Below the pieces are notes generated by a model. That model did not search any database. It was not told where the DNA came from and saw only the letters and a program-made list of their open reading frames with translations. From the NCBI RefSeq assembly GCF_000316685.1, contig NC_019680.1, positions 993,501-1,057,500 on the forward strand: a DNA stretch of 64,000 bases. The letters are read 5' to 3'. Positions 14,193 to 23,509 of the stretch are shown here, one piece after another; within the stretch, counting starts at the first letter, position 1; every line of letters begins with the position of its first letter. The position numbers and the translations under genes are program-made. Origin of the DNA: Synechococcus sp. PCC 6312 (GTDB taxonomy: Bacteria > Cyanobacteriota > Cyanobacteriia > Thermosynechococcales > Thermosynechococcaceae).

Positions 14193-15494
14193 CTATTCAG
14201 TCGTATGGAGAACGTTATTTTTAGGATTCACTAGATGTAGAAGTTTTTGTTTGATTTGGGTGTCGTAAACATTCCACTTCAGCTTGGCATATTCGGGATT
14301 AGCATTGAGGCCGGCCAAAAAGCCCACCGGAATTTCAAACCCGCCGGCCTGGGAACGTCCCCCGCCAAAGAAGCGACCCTGACTATCTTGGCCAAAGGCT
14401 TCTTTAATAAATTCATCGGGATCTAGGGTAATTTTAGTTGTCCGCAAGGAACCCACGATTAACTCCACTTCTTCATCTTCGTCATGCACCAGGCCATAGA
14501 CTACGGCGGTATGAACATTCTCCTCAGTCACGAGGAAGTCGGCAGCTTGGGGAATGGCATCCCGGTCTTCGTAGCGTAGATAGCCCACACCTGCAATCAG
14601 AAAATTATTGTGAATCGAGCGATTTTTTAAGGATCGTTCAATCACATCCATGACCTGCTTGGAACGATGGGATAGTAATACCGTATTTAGCAATTGGCAA
14701 TCACAAAACTTGCTCAAATAGGCAGCGGCGAGAAAATCTTCTTCGCGGGCCTGCTTTAAACAATCGGTATCTGAGCGCAATCCATGCATTAAAGCGGTGG
14801 CACATTTGACATGGTCGGTTTTACTACTATCCAGTTGCAGTAGCCCGGCCTGGAGGTATTGGGTGAGGATCGTAGCTGTGGCCCGAATGTTTGGACGAAT
14901 ATCCGTAAATTCAGCCGTGAGATTGTCTTGGAGGGCATGATGATCAATGATCGCAATGGCGGGTAGGTTAGCTTGCTTGGCAATGGCTAAAAGTTGACTG
15001 GTTGTGCCTTGGTTATCCACCAAAATGTAGCCTTGATAGATACTAATGTCCCGTTGATCCTTACCCCTGGCCTGGGGATTCCAGCGAATCAGGGGCAAGT
15101 TGGTTAAGCGAACTAAAGTGATATTTTCCTGATGGCTTAAGGCTCCGGCATAGGCGATATCACATTGAATTTCATACTTTTCGGCAATCATTTTGAGGGC
15201 CCAGGCCGAGGAGAGGGCATCGGGATCAGGAAAGTCTTGGAGAATGACTAATAACCGTGACTGCCGATGATGCTCTAAAACTTGCTTTAAGGCTTCAATT
15301 CGCTGATCTGTGGGGCGTTCAATGGGGCGAACTGGGGTGGGGGTGAGGGGAAGACCGTTACCATTAACCATCATCGTCCCGTTGCCATGACCATGGGTTG
15401 GGGTCGGTTGGTTAACGTCCGGTGGACTGACTGGAGTGGATAGGATTACATCTGATTCGATTAGGTCTGAGACATCCAAGGTGCTGCTTTGCAT
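14193..15494 (-). CDS. DHH/DHHA1-family phosphoesterase
   Basis: A 433-aa protein of the DHH superfamily (NrnA/oligoribonuclease-like). The first 70 residues are a low-complexity Pro/Thr/Gly-rich extension. Then come LLVILQDFPDPDALSSAWAL (metal motif I, where the usual His is replaced), YILVDNQGTTSQ (the motif II Asp), AIIDHHALQDN (the DHH triad) and MHGLRSDTDCL (motif IV Asp). The C-terminal DHHA1 domain shows FFGGGRSQAGGFEIP. It probably hydrolyses short oligonucleotides or cyclic-dinucleotide products; substrate uncertain. Confidence 0.82.
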   Translation of the reverse strand: MQSSTLDVSDLIESDVILSTPVSPPDVNQPTPTHGHGNGTMMVNGNGLPLTPTPVRPIERPTDQRIEALKQVLEHHRQSRLLVILQDFPDPDALSSAWALKMIAEKYEIQCDIAYAGALSHQENITLVRLTNLPLIRWNPQARGKDQRDISIYQGYILVDNQGTTSQLLAIAKQANLPAIAIIDHHALQDNLTAEFTDIRPNIRATATILTQYLQAGLLQLDSSKTDHVKCATALMHGLRSDTDCLKQAREEDFLAAAYLSKFCDCQLLNTVLLSHRSKQVMDVIERSLKNRSIHNNFLIAGVGYLRYEDRDAIPQAADFLVTEENVHTAVVYGLVHDEDEEVELIVGSLRTTKITLDPDEFIKEAFGQDSQGRFFGGGRSQAGGFEIPVGFLAGLNANPEYAKLKWNVYDTQIKQKLLHLVNPKNNVLHTTE

Positions 15495-15650
15495 GGTTAA
15501 TTATCTTAGGCAAAAATAATGAAATAGCAATCATGCCCGAAAAATAGCCTAATTAAAGATGAGGTTATCATTGTCCCACTAAATTTGAGTCGGGCCGACC
15601 CCCAATGCTGATCTTCGCAGATATTTTTTAATTTGACATCCTCTTTCCCC

Positions 15651-16568
15651 ATGTCCCCTTCTTTATCACGCCGTTTTTCCCCCCAGGCCTGGGGCCAATT
15701 CCTGCTTGTCCTGCTCCTTTGGTGGCCAAGTTATCCGGTTTGGGCCGCTCCCACAGCAACTCCAGTGATCGAAACCATCAAAGGCAGCCGCGATCCAAAT
15801 TTTCAACAATGGGTTAAACAACTGTCCCAGGCCCAGGTCATTTATTTGGGAGAAACCCACAACCGCCCCACCGATCATCAAGCTCAAATGGAGATTATCC
15901 AAGCCCTATTGCCAAAAAAGCGAGGGATTGCCCTGGGCCTGGAGATGTTTCAGCGTCCCTTCCAAGGGGTTTTGGATCGCTATCTGGCCGGTCAACTCAC
16001 CGAGGTACAACTTCAGGAGGAGAGTGAGTATGCTCAACGCTGGGGATTTCCCTGGTCATTTTACGCGCCCGTTCTACGGTTGGCCAAAGAACATCAACTC
16101 CCTCTGCTGGCCTTGAATACCCCAACAGAAATCACCCGCCAAGTGGCCCGGAATGGGTTGGAGAGTTTAACTGCTACCGATTTTACCTATATTCCCCCCT
16201 TAGAGGAGATTGATCTGACTAACCAGGCCTATCGTGAACGCCTCGGCGAGATTTTTCAGGCCCACCACCAAGGTCAAAGTAACAGCCAAGATTTTGAGAA
16301 ATTTTTCCAGGCCCAAGTCCTCTGGGATGAAACAATGGCAACTGTGATTGCAAATTATGTTAAACAACATCCCCAGAAAACCTTGGTCGTTTTAGTGGGT
16401 CAGGGACATCTGCTTTACGGTGATGGCATTCCCCAACGGGTTCAACGGCGGTTATCGGCCATGCCCCAATTCCAGCAAGTTACGGTGCTGCTTAATGCTG
16501 ATCCGGGCCTGGCCTGGCAATTGGGCGGAGGACAACCTGTAGCGGATGTGCTTTGGTATTCCCCGTGA
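15651..16568 (+). CDS. ChaN-like (DUF399) haem/iron-binding lipoprotein-family protein
   Basis: A 305-aa exported protein. Start at ATG 15651 gives a signal peptide (MSPSLSRRFSPQAWGQ, then the hydrophobic FLLVLLLWW, with cleavage probably after PVWA); an upstream TTG is also open. The domain begins QVIYLGETHNRPTDHQAQME, the family signature, with LGLEMFQRPFQ and a late VVLVGQGHLLYGDGIPQR. ChaN proteins bind haem in a Tyr/His pocket and are iron-regulated in other bacteria. It appears to be a single-gene unit. Confidence 0.85.
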   Translation: MSPSLSRRFSPQAWGQFLLVLLLWWPSYPVWAAPTATPVIETIKGSRDPNFQQWVKQLSQAQVIYLGETHNRPTDHQAQMEIIQALLPKKRGIALGLEMFQRPFQGVLDRYLAGQLTEVQLQEESEYAQRWGFPWSFYAPVLRLAKEHQLPLLALNTPTEITRQVARNGLESLTATDFTYIPPLEEIDLTNQAYRERLGEIFQAHHQGQSNSQDFEKFFQAQVLWDETMATVIANYVKQHPQKTLVVLVGQGHLLYGDGIPQRVQRRLSAMPQFQQVTVLLNADPGLAWQLGGGQPVADVLWYSP

Positions 16569-16751
16569 CAACTCCCGACAATTATCTTCGTTGAGTAAAC
16601 AGAACTCAGATAGTGACCTTGTCTGGAAAAAGTGGACAGAGAAGTTAAGCGGGGCTTTCCGCCGATTAAGCTAAAGGGAGAGTTGAAAGGATAAGCTCAT
16701 CAGGTACAAAGCCTTCCCACTCTAACTGATTCAAAATTGAGATTTGCAAAT

Positions 16752-16845
16752 TATAGTCATTTCGCGAGGGAATGAAACACAAAAATATTGGAAACTTTTA
16801 TAAGTGGTACTTCAGAGTATCTCCGTTTTGGCAGAAATGACTATA
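16752..16845. mobile_element. 94-bp MITE-like element
   Basis: The ends are perfect 12-bp inverted repeats, TATAGTCATTTC and GAAATGACTATA, bounded by TA on both sides, as expected for IS630/Tc1-family miniature elements that duplicate a TA target. The inside is non-coding. It lies between the ChaN-like gene and wecB, just downstream of the wecB stop at 16857; the remainder of 16569-16856 holds nothing recognisable. Confidence 0.6.
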
Positions 16846-16856
16846 CAGATTAAGGG

Positions 16857-17978
16857 CTAAGGAGCTACATCTGACTGCAAAAAGTTACGCGTAATCTCAA
16901 CAATCCGCCCGGCCGCTTTTCCATCACCAAAGGGGTTAATTGCATTGGCCATTGCCCCATAAGCCACTGGATCACTTAAGAGTTGGGCCGCCGCAGATTG
17001 GATGGTTTCTGGGTTCGTTCCCACCAATTTCGCCGTTCCGGCTGAGACAGCTTCTGGCCGCTCTGTGGTTTCCCGCAGGACTAAAACAGGTTTTCCGAGG
17101 CTGGGGGCTTCTTCTTGGAGACCGCCGGAATCTGTAAGGAGTAAATAACAGCGTTGAATGGCTGCGACCAGTTGGGTATAGTCCAATGGCTCAGTTAAAA
17201 AGACGCGAGGATGATCACCAAGGGCTGCTTGGAGGGGTTCGCGCACAGTCGGATTACGATGGAGGGGTAGCAACAGAGCCGTATCGGGAAAGTTTTCAAG
17301 AATGCCTAAAAATCCGGCGGCAATATCAGTCAAGGGTGCGCCCCAATTTTCCCGCCGATGGACAGTGGCCAAAATAACCCGATAGTTTTCCCAGGCCAGG
17401 CCTGGAATTGGACAATCAGGATTTTTCCCGGCCACCTGTAATAGAGCATCAATGACCGTATTGCCCGTGTGATGAATGGCCCCTGTCACCCCTGACCGCT
17501 GCAGATTTTTGACTGCCAGGCCTGTGGGGGCAAAATGTAATTCGGCCAATTGGGAAATTAAGCGGCGATTGGCTTCTTCTGGGTAGGGATTGAACAAATT
17601 ATCCGTACGCAGACCGGCCTCCACGTGACCCACCGGAATTTGCTGATAAAAAGCAGCCAAGGTCGCGGCAAAGGCCGTTGTTGTATCCCCTTGCACAATC
17701 ACCAGTTTGGGTTGATGCTCTTGGTAGAGTTTTCCTAAGCCCTGCAAGCTGCGACAGGTAATTTCTGTCAAGGTTTGTTTCGGCTGCATAATCTCTAAGT
17801 CCTGGTCGGCGGCCAAATTAAACAACGCCATCACCTGTTCGACCATTTCCCGATGTTGCCCAGTCAAAACCACTTGGGTCGTAAAGTCGGGTTGCTGCCG
17901 AAAGGCTTGAATCACTGGGGCCAGCTTAATCGCTTCCGGCCGAGTTCCCAAGGTAATACAGATTGGCATGGTTGACAT
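16857..17978 (-). CDS. wecB: UDP-N-acetylglucosamine 2-epimerase (non-hydrolysing)
   Basis: A 373-aa enzyme that interconverts UDP-GlcNAc and UDP-ManNAc for surface polysaccharides. Family motifs: ITLGTRPEAIKLAPVIQAF at the N-terminus, VIVQGDTTTAFAATLAAFY, GHVEAGLRTDN, NPYPEEANRRL, TVHRRENWG and LTDSGGLQEEAPSLGKPVL with TERPEAV. Full length. The start could be the first ATG or the one three codons later. Neighbouring genes do not form a polysaccharide cluster. Confidence 0.95.
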   Translation of the reverse strand: MSTMPICITLGTRPEAIKLAPVIQAFRQQPDFTTQVVLTGQHREMVEQVMALFNLAADQDLEIMQPKQTLTEITCRSLQGLGKLYQEHQPKLVIVQGDTTTAFAATLAAFYQQIPVGHVEAGLRTDNLFNPYPEEANRRLISQLAELHFAPTGLAVKNLQRSGVTGAIHHTGNTVIDALLQVAGKNPDCPIPGLAWENYRVILATVHRRENWGAPLTDIAAGFLGILENFPDTALLLPLHRNPTVREPLQAALGDHPRVFLTEPLDYTQLVAAIQRCYLLLTDSGGLQEEAPSLGKPVLVLRETTERPEAVSAGTAKLVGTNPETIQSAAAQLLSDPVAYGAMANAINPFGDGKAAGRIVEITRNFLQSDVAP

Positions 17979-18265
17979 GGATCGTTTTTTTTGACGCAGC
18001 CGTAATGCGGGTGAGAGATAGAACTATACCAGCCCAGTTTAACGTGATTACTCTCCATCCCCCGACAGAATAGCCTGCGGCTCAACTCCCTCAAGCAATC
18101 AATCATGACGATAAGCCCTTTGATGTCGTCAGTCAGTCCCTCTGGAGAATGGCTGTAGTATAGTGGGGGTATTAAAGCCTAAGTACAAACAAATCTTTTC
18201 CTCAAAGCTGTCACCTACCGATCTGACACGCCAGAATTCCAATCCATTCACATCCTAAAAATCCT

Positions 18266-18637
18266 ATGACTACCGAAACTATAACTAAACCGGCAACCCA
18301 ACCCCAAAAGGGAATTCTGATGACGGATTCCGCCCTTGCCCATGTCCTCGAATTACGGGCAAAACAGGGACGGGATTTATGTTTACGGGTGGGAGTCCGT
18401 GGAGGGGGTTGCTCAGGGATGTCCTACACGATGGATTTTGAAGACCCCAGCAATATCCGCCCCGATGATGAAGTCTATGACTACGATGGCTTCCAAGTGG
18501 TCTCGGATCCGAAAAGTATGCTCTACATCTATGGCCTAGTACTGGATTATAGTAACGCCCTGATTGGGGGTGGGTTCAAGTTTACCAATCCCAATGCCAG
18601 TCAAACCTGTGGTTGTGGGACATCCTTTGCGACTTAA
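18266..18637 (+). CDS. Iron-sulfur cluster carrier, IscA/SufA/HesB family
   Basis: A 123-aa A-type carrier. The three cluster ligands are in GVRGGGCSGMSYTMDFED and, at the C-terminus, SQTCGCGTSFAT (C-x-C). The first 18 residues are a Thr-rich extension; a Met at ILMTDSALAHVLEL shows where the conserved domain starts. It delivers Fe-S clusters to apoproteins. It is alone on this strand with a long leader (18107-18265) that may hold its promoter. Confidence 0.9.
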   Translation: MTTETITKPATQPQKGILMTDSALAHVLELRAKQGRDLCLRVGVRGGGCSGMSYTMDFEDPSNIRPDDEVYDYDGFQVVSDPKSMLYIYGLVLDYSNALIGGGFKFTNPNASQTCGCGTSFAT

Positions 18638-18842
18638 TCCAACACCGCCAATTTCAACAAGGGTTGGCCTGGGCATTTTATCTCGTTATAGCGTTCTCTA
18701 TTGCTTGGCCTAATGGAAACCTATGATGACCCTAGGGGTAGTGCCTGAATCTTAAGAGTTACAGGAAATACCACTAGATATAAATCTTTTCTTTGGATAA
18801 ATGTTATGCTGTGGCTAGTTTTTGAACAGCAGCAGTTGTCCT

Positions 18843-21800
18843 ATGGTGCAAAATCTTCCTCGGCCTGTTTCCGGTACATTTCCCGCTACCGCCCCAGCTG
18901 CCTACCCCGTGTTTTATCGCACCTATAGCCGCCGCAATGAAGAAGGAACTAGGGAAAGCTGGCTAGAAGTCTCTCAACGTACCTTGACGGGTTTACAAGA
19001 ATTAGGCCAATTGACCGATGCCGAAGTGGCCCTGATCGCGCAAATGCAGCAGGAACTCAAGGCCTTAACCTCAGGCCGCTGGCTTTGGGTGGGCGGGACA
19101 GATTGGGTCAAGAAACCGGAAAACTTTTCTGGGGGCTATAACTGCACCAGCACTAATGTCGTTGACTGGCGGGCCTTTGGCCTGATGATGGACTTGGCCA
19201 TGCAGGGCTGTGGGACTGGGGCTGTTCTCGAAGACAAATATATTCAGCAACTCCCAGCGATTCGGAATCCGATCACGGTGGCAGTCATCGGTGACATTGG
19301 CAAAACTCCTGCGGCCGAACGCCATGAACTAACCCAGGTTGAAATTAATGGGAATCAAGTCAACGTCAAAGTGGGAGATAGTCGCCAAGGTTGGGTCAAG
19401 TCCTATCAAATCCTCCTAGAAACTTCTACAAATCCACAATTTACTGGCCCGGTTCATTTTGTCGTGGACATTTCCGATATTCGGCCCACAGGGGAATCCC
19501 TCAAAGGCTTTGGTGGTGTGGCGAATCCGGTCAAACTCCCCGAAATGTATCAACGCTGTGCCAATATCCTCAACAAAGCTGTGGGGCGGCAACTTAATTC
19601 GGTCGAGTCTTGTTTACTGATTGATGAAGCGGCTGTCGTGGTGGTGGCCGGTAATGTGAGGCGTTCAGCGGGGATGCGTCAGGGCGGGAATAATGATCCT
19701 GAATTTACGGCAGCCAAACAAAATCTCTGGCAACAGGACGAAAACGGCAACTGGCGCATTGATCCTGAGCGCGACTCTTTGCGGATGGCCAACCATACCC
19801 GTGTCTTTCACCGCAAACCGAATTTAGAAGAAACCACTGCGGCGGTACGGCAACAATACTATTCCGGGGAAGGGGCAATTCAGTGGGCCGGGGAAGCGGT
19901 GGCGCGGGCTAATGCCGATTTACTCACAACACCGGAACTGAAAAAAGCTTTTATCCAGGCCTACGATCAAGGGCAAGCTAAAGAATTCCTCAAAAATTTA
20001 GCCCCCGATCAAGCACCACAAGAACTGGAACATCGGATTGGGCGTTATGGCTTAAATCCTTGTGTCACAGCCGAAACCTGGATTCATACGGGCGAGGGGC
20101 CACGGCAAGTCAAGGATTTAATTGGACATCAACACAGCACCTATGTCAATGGCGAACTCTTCAGCACCACACCGGACGGCTTCTTTTTGACGGGGATTAA
20201 ACCTGTTGTCAAACTCCAAACCAAAGCCGGATTCTCATTACGGCTCACTCCCAATCACCAAGTCCTGAAAGTTACGGCCCAGACCCAGAAAAAGCAATAT
20301 AGCGAATGGGTGGAAGTTGGCGAGTTACAACCAGGTGATCGGATTTTGCTCCACAACCATCGGGAGATTCAACCTTGGGATGGGGATGGTACACGGGCAG
20401 AAGGTTGGCTGTTGGGAAGTTTATTGGGCGATGGTAGTTTAGCCAAAACTCAATGGCATGATGTCGGTATTCTCCACTATTGGCAAGGCTCGCGCCTGGA
20501 GATGAGTAACTATGCTCGGGAATTATTAACGGCTTCTGTTGGCTATGAAACTCGCGTTACTGTGGCCCATGAACACAAAACCCTGAACCATCGGGTAATT
20601 AACTCCACAGGCCTGGCCCAGTTGGCAGCAAAATTTGGCTTAAAACCTGTCCATAAAACTATTACCCCGGCGATTGAACAGGCCAGCTATGAGTTTTATC
20701 AAGGCTTTTTACAGGGCTTGTTCGATGCCGATGGTAGTGTCCAAGGCAGTCAAGTTAAGGGTGTGAGTGTTCGCCTGGCCCAAAGCAACCTCGAAACCCT
20801 CCAGGCCGTGCAGCGAATGTTAGCCCGTTTGGGAATTATTGCCACCATCTATCAAAATCGGCGACCAGAAGGCTTACGGTTACTACCCAACAGTCAGCGG
20901 CAAACGAGTCTCTATCACTGCCAGGCCCAGCACGAGTTAGTGATTAGCCAAGATAATTTACCCCATTTTCAAGAGCTAATCGGATTCCAAGAGCCAGCTA
21001 AGCAGGCCAAACTCCAGCAACTTTTGAGTGGCTATCAACGGCAACTGAATCGGGAACGGTTTGCAGTGGTTGTTGAGGCGGTGATTCCTGATGGAGAAGC
21101 TCCCGTTTACGACTGTTCTGTGCCTGGGCCGAATCGGTTTGATGCCAATGGCCTGGTGGCTCATAACTGCGGCGAAATTATCGGAGCGGATTTTCATTGT
21201 GTCGCTGGGCAAACCCTGTTAATCACCCGTGATGGGATGTATCCAATTCAGAACTTGGTCGGACAATCCGTAGAAATTTGGAATGGGCAACGCTGGAGTT
21301 CAGTCACACCGTTCTTAACGGGTCAGGATCGGCAACTCTATCGGGTCAAATTTAGTGATGGGACGTTCTTGGATGTCACTGAAAAACACCGCTTCTTTGC
21401 CAAACATCGGTTTGCTCAAGACTACGAAGAATTAACGACTCTAGAGCTTGCTGAAAAAGTTAAAATCAGTCCCTATAAACTCCACACCGAACCCTTCAAG
21501 ATTGCCTATGATACGGGCAGATTTGTTGAACCGACTTGGGCTTATACTCTCGGTCAGCTAGTCGGCGATGGCTCAGTTTGTCAGTCTCATGGCAAGCCTC
21601 AATTACAACTCCGGCTGTATGGGCATAAGCGGCATCAAGAATTAGCAATTGCTGGCCGTACCACGGGGGAGAAACGCTACTATACCGAGTCGAAAGAAGT
21701 TCCCTGCTTACTCTATACCGGCTTTCAAAACCAATTTGACCCAGGCCAAGTCCGGGCATTAAAAGATACAGCGGCGGCGTTTGACCCCATTGCCAGTTGG

Positions 21801-23252
21801 GATCGTGAATCTATTCTGAGTTTTATCGCTGGCCTGGCCGATGCGGATGGCTCAGAGGTTCCCAGTGGTGGGATTCGGATTTATATTTCTGACTACGACC
21901 GAGCCTATCGGGTATATTTACTGCTTTTGAAGTGTGGGATTCGCAGTTCCGTCAATCTCGTCCAAAAAGCTGAGACCAAGACTAATTTGGGGGTTCGGAA
22001 AAAAGATCTCTGGTATCTCCAAGTGACCGATTGTGCCGCAATTCCCTGTCAACGGCTCAATACCTCGCGGGGGCATCAACCAAAAGCCAAAGGAAAACAT
22101 CAGGTGATTCAGTCGGTGGAGTTACTCCCAGGCCGGCATGACACGTTTTGCTTCAATGAACCAGAGTTTCATAAAGGAGTATTTGGCGGCACGTTAACCG
22201 GACAATGCAACTTAGCCGAGGTTCACCTGAATCAAATTGCTCCTAACGATTTAGAATCCCAAGAAAAAGCCTTCAAAGCCGGGGCCTTATCCGTTGCTGC
22301 TTTGTTAAATCACCAGTTTCAGGAACCACGGTATCGCTACAGCCGGGAAATTGATCCGATTGTCGGGGTATCTTTTACCGGCCTGTTTGATTTCTTTGTC
22401 CAGGCCCTTGGTGTGGAATGGTTAAATTGGTGGACAGCCGGCCGGCCGGATACGGTGCAAGGTTTAGATTTCAAAGAACAAGAAGCAACCTATCTCAAGC
22501 GTTGGCGCGATATTGTCCATCAAACGGTGTGGGATTACTGTGATCGCCATGGATTACGCCGCCCCAATCGCTGTACAACCGTTCAACCCGCTGGCACAAA
22601 ATCATTACTCACTGGTGCATCCCCTGGCTGGCATCCCCCCAAAGCCCAACGGTTCATTCGCCGGATTACGTTCCGCAAAAATGATCCCGTCGCCCTGGCC
22701 TGTTATGACTACGGCTACAACGTGATTCCTTCCCAATCGGATAAGGACGAAACCGGAAATCTCCTCAATGATCCCTTTGATCCTCGCTGTTCTGAGTGGC
22801 TCGTGGAAATTCCCGTGGCCGTGGCCTGGGCCGATGTCCCGGGAGCGGATCAGATTGATATTTCCCAATTTTCAGCCTTAGCGCAGTTTGATTTTTATAT
22901 GCAGGTGCAAACCCACTACACCCGGCATAATACGTCCGCCACAATTGAACTGCGGGAAAATGAAGTCGAACCCCTCGCCGCCGCGATTCACCAGGCTATT
23001 GAACAGGATCACGGGTATATTTCCGCTGCCCTGTTAGCTCGGTTTGATGATTTGCAGACCTTTCCCCGTTTGCCCTTTGAACCAATCGATAAAGCTCGGT
23101 ATGACACAGAAGTGGTGGCGGTACGACAACGGCGGCGGACAGAGGATTTTTATGGTGCTTTACAACGCTATACCCAACCGGCCATGGAAGCGGGCCCCGC
23201 AGGTTGTGATTCCGATAAGTGCATGATGCCGGAAACCAAGCCCGCAAACTAG
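18843..23252 (+). CDS. nrdJ: Adenosylcobalamin-dependent ribonucleotide reductase with two inteins
   Basis: Class II monomeric ribonucleoside-triphosphate reductase. Start chosen at MVQNLPRPVSGTFPATAPAA; seven more codons are open upstream. The exteins show the N-terminal FYRTYSRR, the redox Cys in GGYNCTSTN, SVESCLLIDEAAVVVVAGNVRRS, and CNLAEVHLNQI, with the C-terminal CDSDKCM redox pair. Two inteins interrupt the conserved middle: codons for 369 and 336 residues, separated by a 10-residue extein CGEIIGADFH. The mature enzyme would be about 764 aa. No cobalamin riboswitch was seen upstream. Confidence 0.95.
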   Translation: MVQNLPRPVSGTFPATAPAAYPVFYRTYSRRNEEGTRESWLEVSQRTLTGLQELGQLTDAEVALIAQMQQELKALTSGRWLWVGGTDWVKKPENFSGGYNCTSTNVVDWRAFGLMMDLAMQGCGTGAVLEDKYIQQLPAIRNPITVAVIGDIGKTPAAERHELTQVEINGNQVNVKVGDSRQGWVKSYQILLETSTNPQFTGPVHFVVDISDIRPTGESLKGFGGVANPVKLPEMYQRCANILNKAVGRQLNSVESCLLIDEAAVVVVAGNVRRSAGMRQGGNNDPEFTAAKQNLWQQDENGNWRIDPERDSLRMANHTRVFHRKPNLEETTAAVRQQYYSGEGAIQWAGEAVARANADLLTTPELKKAFIQAYDQGQAKEFLKNLAPDQAPQELEHRIGRYGLNPCVTAETWIHTGEGPRQVKDLIGHQHSTYVNGELFSTTPDGFFLTGIKPVVKLQTKAGFSLRLTPNHQVLKVTAQTQKKQYSEWVEVGELQPGDRILLHNHREIQPWDGDGTRAEGWLLGSLLGDGSLAKTQWHDVGILHYWQGSRLEMSNYARELLTASVGYETRVTVAHEHKTLNHRVINSTGLAQLAAKFGLKPVHKTITPAIEQASYEFYQGFLQGLFDADGSVQGSQVKGVSVRLAQSNLETLQAVQRMLARLGIIATIYQNRRPEGLRLLPNSQRQTSLYHCQAQHELVISQDNLPHFQELIGFQEPAKQAKLQQLLSGYQRQLNRERFAVVVEAVIPDGEAPVYDCSVPGPNRFDANGLVAHNCGEIIGADFHCVAGQTLLITRDGMYPIQNLVGQSVEIWNGQRWSSVTPFLTGQDRQLYRVKFSDGTFLDVTEKHRFFAKHRFAQDYEELTTLELAEKVKISPYKLHTEPFKIAYDTGRFVEPTWAYTLGQLVGDGSVCQSHGKPQLQLRLYGHKRHQELAIAGRTTGEKRYYTESKEVPCLLYTGFQNQFDPGQVRALKDTAAAFDPIASWDRESILSFIAGLADADGSEVPSGGIRIYISDYDRAYRVYLLLLKCGIRSSVNLVQKAETKTNLGVRKKDLWYLQVTDCAAIPCQRLNTSRGHQPKAKGKHQVIQSVELLPGRHDTFCFNEPEFHKGVFGGTLTGQCNLAEVHLNQIAPNDLESQEKAFKAGALSVAALLNHQFQEPRYRYSREIDPIVGVSFTGLFDFFVQALGVEWLNWWTAGRPDTVQGLDFKEQEATYLKRWRDIVHQTVWDYCDRHGLRRPNRCTTVQPAGTKSLLTGASPGWHPPKAQRFIRRITFRKNDPVALACYDYGYNVIPSQSDKDETGNLLNDPFDPRCSEWLVEIPVAVAWADVPGADQIDISQFSALAQFDFYMQVQTHYTRHNTSATIELRENEVEPLAAAIHQAIEQDHGYISAALLARFDDLQTFPRLPFEPIDKARYDTEVVAVRQRRRTEDFYGALQRYTQPAMEAGPAGCDSDKCMMPETKPAN
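20061..21167 (+). other. Intein 1 of NrdJ (369 aa) with LAGLIDADG-type endonuclease
   Basis: Begins CVTAETWIHTGEGPRQVKDL (block A, splice Cys1) after ...GLNP and ends NRFDANGLVAHN before Cys of CGEII, so both splice junctions are canonical (Cys1, His-Asn, Cys+1). Block B-like LRLTPNHQVLKV is present. The centre has LLGSLLGDGS and FLQGLFDADGSVQG, the two LAGLIDADG helices of a homing endonuclease, so it may still be mobile. Splicing is autocatalytic. Confidence 0.92.
21198..22205 (+). other. Intein 2 of NrdJ (336 aa) with LAGLIDADG-type endonuclease and a Gly-Gln C-terminus
   Basis: Begins CVAGQTLLITRDGMYPIQNL after ...GADFH. Block B-like FLDVTEKHRFFAKH follows, then YTLGQLVGDGSVCQ and FIAGLADADGSEVP, two LAGLIDADG motifs. 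The C-terminal block F/G reads HDTFCFNEPEFHKGVF, then GGTLTGQ, with Cys+1 of CNLAEV next. The usual His-Asn is replaced by Gly-Gln. Inteins with terminal Gln are known and can splice, so this is unusual but not necessarily defective. Confidence 0.9.
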
Positions 23253-23509
23253 GAGCCAGTTAGACCCATTTTCTGATCCGATGCTGATGGGATTCCGCTC
23301 AAAGGAGGGGAAAATAACTGCTGTTGGGGCATTCACTATGGATCGCCTGCGTGGGTGAATTGTTCAGGCCAGGCCAGATTTTCATGATCAAAAGTCTCTG
23401 GGGAACGGCAAGGCTTTGGAACAGGTTTTCCGGTAATATCAGTAAGGGATCATCCAGTGAGTATTGTCCCCTATAGCTTGTTGTAAGGATATTAAGGAAA
23501 CCGTTCGCT

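Noticed and set aside
18640-18842. Possible cobalamin riboswitch ahead of nrdJ
   Set aside because: The nrdJ product needs adenosylcobalamin, but I could not find the conserved B12 box or a matching fold in the 200-bp leader.
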